Positions 13,099 through 24,381 of a DNA stretch of 64,000 nucleotides are shown in pieces. The stretch is from NCBI RefSeq assembly GCF_000247815.1, contig NC_021678.1, positions 124,001-188,000 on the forward strand, in the 5' to 3' direction. This DNA comes from Ficedula albicollis. Its lineage: Eukaryota; Chordata; Aves; Passeriformes; Muscicapidae. Under the pieces are notes generated by a model that was given only the letters and a program-made list of their open reading frames with translations, made no database searches and was not told the origin of the DNA. The stretch's first letter is position 1. Each line of letters opens with the position of its first letter. Both the position numbers and the translations under genes were made by a program.

Positions 13099-16000
13099 GA
13101 TTCTCTAAGTAGGCTGTTCCAAAAAATAAATGTGTACTTCTGAGGGTTTGGGGTCTGTGCATGGAAAAAGTGCAACTTTGTTGGAGACTGGAGTTTTTCT
13201 GGCTTATTCACCTTACACCAAGGGATTGTTCAACTCACAGTTGCAGTTTCCACAGGAAACCTGATGCTTTGAAGTGCAGCTTCGAAATCTTCCATTTTTA
13301 ACACCCAGGACATTTTGTGAATGTAGCCCCCATTGTCTCGTTGAATTGCTTTGTGAAAATAGCATGTTCCTTCCCTAGCCAAGTAACTTGAAATTATTTT
13401 CAACATCCAAGGCGTACAGACTGAGCCTTAGAGAAATGATTGATGAACATCACCTCCCACTATTTTCTATAAATATTTTTTTCCATTTAACATAATTTTG
13501 ATTGTCATATTTATTTTAATGTCAAGGCTCATATAATCATGTATTCCCTATCTTACATTTGACTGAAAGTAGACAAAGAGAGAAAGCATCCAGACCAGAC
13601 TAAATACAATTTCTGACATATTTTTCTTATAGGGTTCCTCAGCTTGTTTATACTGGCGCAGCCACATTGACCTCAGTGGAACTGGGTATATTCAGCCAAA
13701 ACAAAAATCTGGTCCACAAAGTTCCCTCTTCCTCTCTCTTGTGACTGTGCAAACTATTTATTTTATTGCAGCAGCCTCTTCTTTTCTTATGTGGAATTCA
13801 AAAGGCATTATCATTTTCTTCTCAAGCATCTCATTTTCAGATTTTTAGACTTTTTAGACTAGTACTTGCACCAGTAAAACCTTTCTCCCTATTAGATCAA
13901 TACAAGGAATAAATATTATCCAACAGCCCTCTATTTTCTACTTCATAGGCTATTTGAAACACTTGACAAAGTGCTTATAAGCCCTGTGTATGCCCACAAG
14001 AACTTTATGGAATACATTGTGTGAAAAATATGTTCTTATTGAGATTTGACCATGTAATGGCAAGCCTGACTGCTGTGGAATTTACAGTATGTCTCACAGC
14101 TATTTAATATGGAAAACCAGAAATATTTTATTTCATGTTATGTGGGATTTTGTGTAGAAAGTTTGTCTAAGCAGAAGTAGTTTACAATTCGCTGTAAAAC
14201 CAATTTTTTCACAGTAGCCAGCAATCCAAAATAAATGCATTGCAGTTGTAGAATATTACAACTTTTTTTTTTTTTTTCTTCATGCATCATTAACAAAATA
14301 GCCTGTTTGCTCTTCTACTAGACTCCACATTGTGGGTGCTAACTTAAAGAAGAAGAAAAGGGGTTCAGAGAGAGATTTAGCCATTATGTAGTGAGTGCAA
14401 GCCTAAAGATTAGAAAAATTATGTTTTGACTGTTTTGCTGAGTATTATTGATATCTCCATTAAGAAAATAATTGAATCAAATCTTCTGCTGAGGTATTTT
14501 GTAAAGGATGCCACAATGTAAAAAAAATACCGATTTAGATAATTGTAGAACTCTCTTCACATTTCTCCCTCAGCAATCTTAAATTCTGACCCTGTGCATG
14601 ATGAAAGTGACTTGATACTGAAGAAGGTGATACAGGGTAGAGACTGTAAACTTTATTTATTTTCTAACTATTGCAGCAGAAGAAAGTAGATGTAATCACT
14701 GTGCTCTGCAGCAGATCCTCAGAACATCACAGTATCCTGGCTCTATGCTTTAGAATAATGCCTATAAAAGAAGACCAATTACAAAGCAGAACATTTCACA
14801 AGACATAAAAAACAGCTGAAGAGTATTTTTTCACTTAGTTATTATGTCTGGCATTCCAAGTGACTGGAGAAATTGTCAGAATGTAATTTGTTATCTCTAC
14901 ACACTTGCTTTAAGCCACAGTGATAGTGCTTTACTTTGGAAACTGGGAATAATACCAATGCTAGAAGCATGCTCTCACTTGGATTAAGCTACATTTTTAT
15001 TACAGCAAACTTTAGATATATGATAGTTAAGGCTGAACTGATTTCTACTTACTTGTACGGTTTATGCTGCTTTTCATTGTTGTATCAGTTTTGGACTGGG
15101 ACTCTCAAACAGACCTAAGGGAGCTAAGTGTCTAAATCTGACTGAAACTTAGTGGGAATGGAGATTTACTTACCTGGGACACCTTAGAAATTCCTGGCTG
15201 TCAACTTGCCACTTCCTCAGGTTTTATTCCTCATAAATGCAGGTGATCTTTGTTGGTGTTTAGGGCAGAAAAGGATGGTTCACTGCCCTCCCTCCAGGCA
15301 GGTGCATGCTGGCAGCAGTTGGAGCAGTCCAAGGGTGTCCCATTACTAAAGAACAGAAAAATGGGTCTCATCTTGAGCTAAAGGTGCTAATCTGGGGGAA
15401 AAGGCACCTGAGGACCAGGACCTTGGAGAATGTGCCTACATCATTATGTTGTGGGTGTTTGTTAGTGGTGTTTTCTCATGTTAATGATGTTGATATTGGT
15501 CCCAGAGTGCTTGTCTTTCAAATAAGAATCATAAAAATTACTATTGCAAATGTCGGAGGCTGAGCTAGCTGCTAGAGGAACAAAGCTACTGGCAGAGGAT
15601 TAATTCTGGAAGTAATTCAAATGTTTGCACGTTTGATAAACTTGTTTCACTGTCAGTGCTCTGCAGACTGAACACGTTAATGTGTTTAGCTTGTTCAAAT
15701 CAAGAGTCTCAGGTGGTATGCTGGTAAATTAACCCTCTAGGAAACTCCAAATACTATCATGCTTGGAATGGTAACCTAGATGTTTGCATGTTTTTTTTCT
15801 GGCTACATGGCACCTTTTTCTCCCCTAACAATCCCACTGTCTTAGTACCCAACTCCCTGGCAGGTTTCCTACTTTGTTTTCCGAAATATAGATGAGATCA
15901 TGAATGATGTTTATTTTCTTGTCCATGGTCTGTATTGGAGGTGTGGAGTAATCAGATGAAAAGATGGTGCCTTTCATGCTGTTGCTCAACTTTGTAATTA

Positions 16001-16377
16001 TCTGCTCATAAGTTAAGAAGTTCTTCTGAATGTTAGGATTCCTTACACACCCACCCATCCCAAAGAAAATTACACTTAAAAATAACATGATATTGTCACA
16101 TCGTCAGTGAGAAAAAATAATACTAATTTTCAATTTATTTTTTTCAAATTATTTTTGGCATTTTGATATGTTGCGTCAGGATGTATCAGTCATATCTTGG
16201 GCACACACAGCAGTGTGATTGACAGGACTGGAGAACACAGCAGCTCCAGCCCTTCTCTTTCTGAGTAGGATACATTCAAAGAGATGGGATGCTCCTGCAT
16301 CTCATTTCCAAATGAGGCTTCTCATATTTTTAAATCTTACCCCTCCATGCATAACCCACCCTTTTACATCTTGCTCA
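13099..16377. other. Unique non-coding stretch, no gene supported
   Basis: AT-rich unique sequence. The only low-complexity element is a T15 run at 14263-14277. Open frames here are at most 87 codons and none resembles a known protein. Confidence 0.6.
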
Positions 16378-16531
16378 GCTCCTTGGATCAAGGATTAAGT
16401 GTGTATTAGCAAAATAGATGTGATAAATGTATTTAGAATAGTGTGCTGTGTTTTGCTCCTTGGATCAAGGATTAAGTGTGTATTAGAAAAATAGATGTGA
16501 TAAGTGTATTTAGAATAGTGTGCTGTGTTTG
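16378..16531 (+). repeat. Two-copy tandem duplication, 77-bp unit
   Basis: Copy 1 spans 16378-16454 and copy 2 spans 16455-16531. Both begin GCTCCTTGGATCAAGG. I count three substitutions between them, about 96% identity. The unit is unique-looking sequence, not a microsatellite. Confidence 0.95.
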
Positions 16532-16618
16532 TAACCCTATGTGAGATGTCACACAGTGATTCGTGTCATTATAATCAATATTAACAAGAATGCTGAATCC
16601 AAAGTAAAGCATAAACAC

Positions 16619-16659
16619 AAGACACAAGAAAATCGAACATAAGACACAAGAAAATCGAA
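16619..16659 (+). repeat. Short tandem duplication, 22-bp unit
   Basis: The motif AAGACACAAGAAAATCGAA occurs at 16619-16637 and again at 16641-16659. It lies less than 100 bases after the 77-bp duplication. Confidence 0.9.
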
Positions 16660-17706
16660 TTTCATTTTATTTGTTTAAATCACTTTGTTATAAATTGTTG
16701 ATTTTTCTTTGTTTTTATGTATTTTTATTATTTTGTCACTATAATAATAAATTGCATCCACTCAGTTGCAAATCCACTATAATATGCTGAGTTTGAGTTA
16801 TACTGAAATGGACTCCCTGAATTTTCAGGCAGAGTTTGAAGAAGGGGATCTGGAAAAGTCAAACATATGGATGCAGGCTGTAGGGGGAATTTGGAGAGAG
16901 GGAAAGGCCAATTTCTTGAATGGTCTTTGTTGACTGAAATGGAGCACCAGTGATTTGTATCCACTGAGGACTTGGCCTGATGTGTTGAGAGGTAAAACAC
17001 ATGTTTAATCTGAAATCCTCCTGAAATATTCTCCCTATTCAATTTTCTTCCAACCATTTTTTATTGTCCATGAAAAGAAGTCACTTCTGAAAAGCTCTCT
17101 TTTTCAAACATGCCTCTCTCTGTGGCATTGATGTTAAGTAATATCTTTAGTATCTTGGCAGTTTCACATTGCATAGAATACTGAAAACCAAATGAACAGC
17201 AACCAAGAGGAAAAAAATGTAAATTAATGTATTGCTTTCCACTAATTAAACTTATTTGGAGTGCTTGATCAATGGGATATTAGCAGAAGTCATTGAGAGA
17301 GCAGAAGTGTGACTCAGATGTTGTGCTTCACTGGAAAGGGAAGGAAAAACACTCAAAACTCAATTTTTCTTTACTGTCTTGTCCTTTGTTTAACAGTGTG
17401 GAAGATATTTGGTTGGGATGGATGGCACTTGTCAGTTGGATTTTTCATCTAGACACTTTTAAATTAAGTTGGTGTTCAGGGTTTTGAGTTGTGTTTTGCA
17501 CGTTTTATGAAAAACTGCCTCTCATACCACCTACAATAAAAATATCTCATAGAGTGCTGTAATTGTTCTCTGCCTGGTCTGACCATTAACCTTTTATAGT
17601 TTTTGCAGAATGATGATGAAATGCTAGTATTTCTTCTTGATTATAGGCAAGGATCAGTGAGTGCTCAGCAGTCATGTAAGGTGCTGAGATTTGGGTTATG
17701 TTGTGT
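16660..17706. other. Unique non-coding stretch, no gene supported
   Basis: AT-rich sequence. A 109-codon minus-strand frame (16728-17057) has no recognisable motif and no splice context that would support it. Confidence 0.55.
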
Positions 17707-17740
17707 TATATATATATATACATATATATATATACACACA
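17707..17740. repeat. TA dinucleotide microsatellite
   Basis: An interrupted (TA)n run with single C interruptions passes into a short ACACAC tail. It is about 34 bases long and likely length-polymorphic. Confidence 0.95.
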
Positions 17741-19089
17741 GTGATAGTTCTCCTGCTCTGGGTTCTTCCATGAAATCCTGGGATATAAAATCAAGTTCAG
17801 GGTTGCTCTGGAGATCTGGCAACTAAATCTGCTGTTTTAGGCACTCTGTAAGACACAAATAGAGAGTTTTTAGACCCAGTTAATGAAATTGCTTTGGTGC
17901 TTGGTTAAATTGATGCTATTTGGAGTGATTCAAAACTAGGTTAAAGCCAATAGTGCTTTCAAGTGCTAATCCAGTGGAACTTCAGAATGTTTTTAAGCTT
18001 CTGTAGCAGAGCAGCTTTTCTAAATTCTGAGTGCATTAAGTAAGATGCAACAGGGAAAAAACCTCTTACAAATGGCAAACCAAGGCTCAGAGTCTGTCTG
18101 GGTAAGAGATACAAACCATGTGTTTACATGGTGAAATCTTCCTTGTTTGCAAAGGTGTAAGTGCAAAGTGAAAAGCTGCAGCAAGAATCCTGTATTGTTA
18201 AATAGTGGTTATTATCTTTACAGAATATTTGTGAAGCTCCATCCCCATACTTCCCTCCAGGATAGCAGCATGCCTGACTTTGAGACTCTCCCAAGTGGAT
18301 TTTGTCTCTGCTGTACATGGCTTGCCTTAGTCCCCTTGCTCAGGAAATGCTGGTTATGTGACTCAATTCTGCTCGGTTTGTTTTCTTTCCAGGTGGGGAG
18401 AGAGCTCTGTTCCCCCTGCACTTCCTGTCCTGTGACCTGGAGAGGTGGTGTGAGCATGGCCACCAGGTCCTGGAGGTGCTTTGCAGTTATCTGTAGAAGT
18501 AACCTGCTCAATGACAGCTGCTACCAGATGGATGTGCCTGTGCACATTGACCTGTAACATGTAGGAGGCATTTTGTCCTGCAGTGGTGAGCAAATACCAG
18601 CTGATCCTCTTTTCTTGTAGAGAACAGCAGTAGATGTCAGATCACAATGTCTGGATTGATACAGGCTCTGGCTTGTCAAAGCTTGAGGAAAAATAGCAAA
18701 GAATTAGGAAACTTTTACATTAAAAAAAAAAAAAAGTCAGAGAAATCTCTATGGGAAAGGTAATTCCTGTACAGAGCCCACACAACCTTTCTGTAGTGGT
18801 CAGGAACCATTTATCTTCTCTGTGAAGAATAATGTTTTCCATTGCTCAAATACAATCTGTGTATGAGTTTTCACACCCATGATAAGTGAATTTTTTTTTT
18901 TGTTTGTTTTTATAAAACATTTACTCTGTATGGAATCCCAGTGGAGTAAGGAATGAGCTCTCAACTTTATCAGATAAGTCTAATACAGAAATACAAGCAG
19001 TGGTCTCCTGCAGCTACACTGCAGTAAGAACTATGTATATTCAATCTTTGACAAGATGTTTGCTGGGAATTAGCTTTAGCCACAGAGGA
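17741..19089. other. Unique non-coding stretch, no gene supported
   Basis: A forward frame of 136 codons (18147-18557) overlaps minus-strand frames of 97 and 76 codons and resembles no known protein. An A14 run lies at 18722-18735 and a short T-run at about 18891-18901. Nothing else stands out. Confidence 0.55.
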
Positions 19090-19410
19090 TCAGCTGGTGG
19101 ATGTGAAAGCTGAGCATGCCTTTGGAGGGGTGTTTGCTTGTACAAGGCAGTTCAGGGAGCACTCGCAGAAACCTCGTCTCGGAAGCAGCTTGGCTTCCAC
19201 CTTCCAAATGCAAATCTGCATTGCTGTCAGCTCCATCGTGCTCCACATAGTCACTGTTTGCTCAGAACTCCCACTGCATTGCATGAATATCACGTTTTGC
19301 CAACAGCAATGTTGGACTTCTGGCATCAAAAGCAAATGGGAAACGAGGTCACGTAGGTAGGGGCGGCGGTGATTAATTTCCTGTACGTGATGCAAAAACA
19401 TCACCGTGCT
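19090..19410. promoter_or_regulatory. CpG-enriched, stop-poor segment (candidate regulatory element or exon)
   Basis: Eleven CpG dinucleotides fall between about 19164 and 19408, six of them in the last 70 bases (for example AAACGAGGTCACGTAG and GGGCGGCGG). The surrounding tens of kilobases are strongly CpG-poor. Two forward frames (87 and 72 codons) and one minus frame (104 codons) are open here together, but none resembles a protein I know. A small perfect hairpin, GTGATG-caaaaa-CATCAC, lies at about 19387-19404. Maintained CpGs suggest an unmethylated or conserved element. This is inference only. Confidence 0.25.
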
Positions 19411-20953
19411 TGATAAAATAAAAAATGAAGTGATTTTATTATTCTTACATCTGCAGTGACTTTCTAAAGGATGCTTTGTATATAAATTTATTTTTTTACT
19501 TTGGGCCTTGACCTTCCAAATATTTATGCTTGTAGAACAACTTCTTGCCTAGATGATCTTAGTGGAAAAATTACCATAGGATCAAATATTTTTTTAGAAA
19601 GCAATCTCTTGTGTACTTCACAGTTTAAGAGTAAGGCTTTGTGATGCAAAAAAGACCATTTACTATCATAATCTCTATCTGAGAAACTATTAACTGCAGA
19701 TAATTTAATTCAGTATGAAAGAAAACAACTGTCAAGCATAACTTCTACTGTAGGAAATAAAGAACTTTTGATATAATTGTTTTGAATTTTCTGAGTTTAT
19801 TTCACCCTTGGTCCTTCCATGTTTTTAGGTAAACTGTCCTTTTTACTGGCATGGAAACTTTCTCTTATCAGTTTGTTTGAAAAAAACTATATTTGGGAAA
19901 AACCAGTGATGGTACTTGGGAGACAGGAAGGAAATAGATAGAAATATGTATTCTTTTCATTTCTCTCTACTTGAAAGCTTCTAAAATTAAAAGGAAACCA
20001 TCTGAAGAGAATACATAGTTGGATATTTGAGGCTGGGAATTACTGGACAGAAGTGAAGTAGGCTGAGATGATGATTTAATGGGCAAAGGGTTCCTTAGCT
20101 TTTGTGACTTAAAGACTTTGAGATCATGGAACTAAGAGAAATGCATGAGAGAATAATTTTTGGCGTTTTTTTTTTCTTTCAATTTTTCTGGACTGTAATT
20201 GCAAATGTAATCCTGTTGAGTTTTTTGAAACAATTTTTGTCAGTTATGTTTTAAAGGTTTTGAGGGCCAGAGCCTTCACAGGACAATCCTGGCCCAAGTA
20301 TGGTACAGAATACTGGTATTTTCTAGTCTGTAGAATAATCTGGGTAGAAAAAATCAGGGGAAACACACAGCTCATTGTCCTTATAAACTTCCCAGATTCT
20401 CTCCTCAAGCAATGCCTCAGCTGTCAGCAAGGTCTGTAGGAATGCAGCAGAAAACTGGCACACATGGCAAAGTAACAGATTTCATATGGATTTGCTGGAT
20501 GTAAATCCTGAAAATCAGTTTCTTAAGAGATGTGGGGAGCTCATAATGCAAAGCACTTTTGAGAACCTTTTCATGCTGCTGGCTGCAGACCATCCTGGTT
20601 TAAGCCTACCTACAGTTTCTGAAAGGTGTTGCTGTGGTTCTATTACCTCTTTTCCAAATGGTCCAGGAGCATGAAGACAAGAGCCAAAATTCCTAAGAAA
20701 TTAAAAACGCATGATTTTGAATAAAGCAAACATATTCTGCAATAAAATGGCGCAGATTTACCAACTTGATCACAGTGTGCCTTTGGCCAAAGTATTTGTG
20801 AAACTAAACCCACAAAAGTCACTTAATGTTCTCTAACTTGTCAGTCCCACAATGCCAAGAAGTAACAGGATTTTTCTGCACTTCTCACTTTTTCACTGAG
20901 AAGTCATTTAAAATAATATTCATATATTTTTTGGACAATCACCTTCTACAAAA

Positions 20954-20958
<5 letters not shown>
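19411..20958. other. Unique non-coding stretch, no gene supported
   Basis: AT-rich unique sequence with short A/T runs. Open frames are no longer than 62 codons. No repeat family was recognised. Confidence 0.6.

Positions 20959-20985
<27 letters not shown>
20959..20985. repeat. Poly(T) run, 27 bases
   Basis: An uninterrupted T27. No retroelement body or target-site duplication was recognised next to it, so it is listed as a homopolymer rather than an inserted element's tail. Confidence 0.95.
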
Positions 20986-20989
<4 letters not shown>

Positions 20990-23900
20990 CTCTGGGAAGA
21001 GCTGATACAGTATTTAATTCTGAATTTTTAAAGAATAGGTTGTTTCACTTAAAATCTCATGTTGTCTTGCCCTCATCACCTCCCTGCAATTTCCCTACAT
21101 GTATCTGCCAAAGGTAAGGGAATCTCATTGTTTCTGAAATTAAACAAGAAGATTTGTTTTTCTGCAAGCTCTGCTCATCTGAGTGAAAAGCAGAACATGA
21201 CAATGAAGGATCTGTTAACTGCTTTTTTCCAAACAGAGCTTCTGCCTCCAAATAACAATACTTATTTTGTAAGCAGGTTTTAAACAAGGGTCTGTATAAA
21301 TGAAACCCCATGGAGCTGGGACCAACTTGTTCCCTTTAATTTGATTTACTCTGTAAATTTGAGAGAGATTGAAGCAGTGACCACATACTGGTTAAGAAAC
21401 ACGGAAAACACTGCTCCTGAAATGGAGAACTCTGTTGTTTTACTGGGATTGCTGTTCTTTGAATTCTGCCCTTTAAAATGCACTATTTAAGCAAAAACTA
21501 TTACTAACACTGCAGATGAGCACAGCCACGAAGAACCAAGAAAATACCTCTGCCACTCTGTTTAATTTAGTAAAATTTATTGTATTTGAAGGTTCTTTAA
21601 TCCTGTTTGTTGTCTCAAATAATGAACAGCACCCTTCTGGGCTGTTGTGTTTTACAGTGGGTGCACTGACACTGGAATTGGCACAATCTGTCAATTCTGA
21701 CAGGATCTGAGCTGGTTACTGTGTAGGCTGTGCAGCACTGCTCAGTAGAGCTGAGCACCTGGGCTTTCAGAAAAGGGACATACAATGTGAGGGAATAATT
21801 TGGAGGTTTTACCTGAAAGGACACTCACTTGAAGCACAAGCTTCATGGATGTGTTTAAATGGGCATGTGCCTGGTTTTAGGTGGAGAAGTGCCTTGCTTC
21901 CCATGGCTTGCAAATAGAAAGATGCCTTTTTTTTTTTTTCCTTGATACCAAGCATAAATAAAAAAAAAATGTGGGTGGGGCAGATGGAGTGGAGGTCTGA
22001 CTGACTGTACCTAAAGTCCAGAAAGATGCTCTGTAGTGGAGATCTGTTGAAAGGCATTGACTGTGACAAGTAGCAGAATATTTCTTGGGGTTTTTCAACT
22101 GTTTTTGCTGGGGTTATTCTCATGCCTTTCTGCCATCCAGCTTTTGATTAGATTAAAATTGCTAAGATGCCATGAACAATGTTATTTTAGCCAAAATGTT
22201 TTTAACTGGCCAAAAAGTGTATTCAAGTCACAGTTTGAAGTAATGTCTTTGAGATCTTGGCCTTACTGTGGTTGTTCAGTGAGTTCAGGTGATTTTATTT
22301 GTTCCCTGGAACCATGACCTACTGTATTTCTGATTTTGGTAAATTCTGTTATTGTACTGGTTCTGTGTATTGTATTGTGCTCTACACAGAAGAAAGCTGT
22401 CTTTTTTTAAAAAAGAAATATGCTTAACTTTGCATACATGCAATAACCACCAAAACATTCTGTTCATGACAAAATAATGCTAAGCCCTGAAAGCAGGATT
22501 TTAGTTCACTCATGGATAGCCTCTGCAGACCTGTACATTCTCTTCTTGGTGTCTTTTTAACCTTGTTTCTGAAGTTCCAATTGGGACACTGTAAACAATT
22601 GGTGATGGTGGTATTAAATAAACTTTCAAAGTTGCTGGCTGGTGATGGGACTGATTAAATATGGATTAGATTTGCAATAACCTGATAGAAAGATCTTCTA
22701 TTTTCTGACATGTTTAAGTTTATGAAGATGTTATGTCACATTGTATCTTATCACATTATGTTAATTTAGCACTGGGTAGGATTTTGATGTGATGTGCTTT
22801 ACCTCATAACATTTTCCAACTTCAGAGAAGTTTGTTACCAAGATGCTCAAGACTTTGGTCATTTGATAAAATTTGACACTAATGGAGTAGCAACATTTTA
22901 AAGGCTACCCAAGTAAAATGCAGTGTGTGTGTGTATACAGCTATGTAGTTTGAAAAGTAATTGCAGGAATGGATTTAATGCTTCCCAATAAGAAAAGTCA
23001 CTGACTATTCCAGTTTCCAGACCTTAAAACCACTGGTCAGTCTTGTCAGGCTTCCACAGAGGTCAGGTGAGGTGTCTGAAGAGGAGGAGTCAGCTGCTTC
23101 ATTTTCCTAGTCAAAGGTAATTTATTCTTTTTTCATGTCCTTGGTGCACATATTTTTTGTTTGAGTCGTTGGAACCAGAATGACTCTGCATTAAATTGAC
23201 AGGCATCTTGCAGGAATGGCCTTGGGAGCCAGTCCTTATTTGTTTAGTTTTAGCTAATAGCCGTGTGTATGCACAGTTTGAGAAAAACAGCAGTAATTTA
23301 AGTGACAGAAAAGAGGAATTAATTCAGAGCCTGAAGCAAGAACAGTCTTTTGATTACGGTTCTGGTGTCTACATCTGAATCCAGCATGCCCTGGATCTTT
23401 CTCTATTAGTGTGCTGTCAGATATCTCAGGGTGAAATTCATCTCCTTTCTTATTACAGTACCAGCAAAAAGCCGAGCTAGGAGAAAGATACTGTATAAAA
23501 AAAGGAATTATTCTATCTTTAGTCTTCCTTTATGGTATAAACTCAGCTCTCTCTACCTCTTCTTTCTCCAAAATCTCCCCCCTCCTCCTTCATTTTCTGT
23601 TGTCGTGTTTTTCCTGCCTGTAATCTCTCTCGAGACGTGAGCAGGTCCTTGGCAGTTGTGTTCCCTCGTGGAGCGTGGAGCTGCATGCACTAGATGCATG
23701 CTGCAAAAAGCAGAAAATCCTGCAGCAAAAGAGCAGGTTTGTGGGAGACAGTAGTCAGAAGGAAGGTTATTTTGTCCTGTGCTGGGCAATACCATTGTAG
23801 GAATGAAAAAAGGGCAGGTGCTGTCCTCAGGGACAGATGCTCAATGAAGTTTCCTGTGCTGTAGCACAAAGACAGTGTGTCCATGGATAGGAAGCACCTA

Positions 23901-24357
23901 ATTTATTTCAGGAACCCCAACAGGCACTGCACAGCACTCAACTAAAAAGTTTCAAGGTGAATAAGTAAGAGACTTTATTGCAAAAGAGCATCAGTGGAAC
24001 TTGGGTCGGACTGACACTGTGAAACGTTTGTGCAGAGCAGAATCTCTTAAAGGGTGTTGCTTTTATTTTGACATTTGTAATCAACTGTTGTGGATTAAAG
24101 AACAGCTTTGCTGTCTTGCCTGCAGACTGTAGAATTACTGGGAGGGAAAAGTTGCACAGGTTGTAAAGTAAATTGTGATGGTTACAGGTGACTGGGGCTG
24201 TAATGAAAGGATAAAATCTGTTGCTCAGAAAAGTGAATTGTGTGTGTAGCCAGCAGAGGTTCCCTTCTAGTGGGATTTAAGCACTTCAGCCAACCAACAG
24301 GAGTGTGTGTGTCTTCTCTGCCAAGGGCAGAACTCATCAGCCAGTGAAAATGAGTAT

Positions 24358-24381
24358 TGTGTTAATTAACACATTAGTGTT
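24358..24381. other. Overlapping palindromes around TTAATTAA
   Basis: Positions 24358-24373 form a perfect 16-bp palindrome, TGTGTTAATTAACACA. Overlapping it, 24368-24381 forms a second inverted repeat, AACAC-atta-GTGTT. The centre contains TAATTA, the core bound by many paired-class and LIM homeodomain proteins. Binding is not shown by the sequence alone. Confidence 0.5.
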
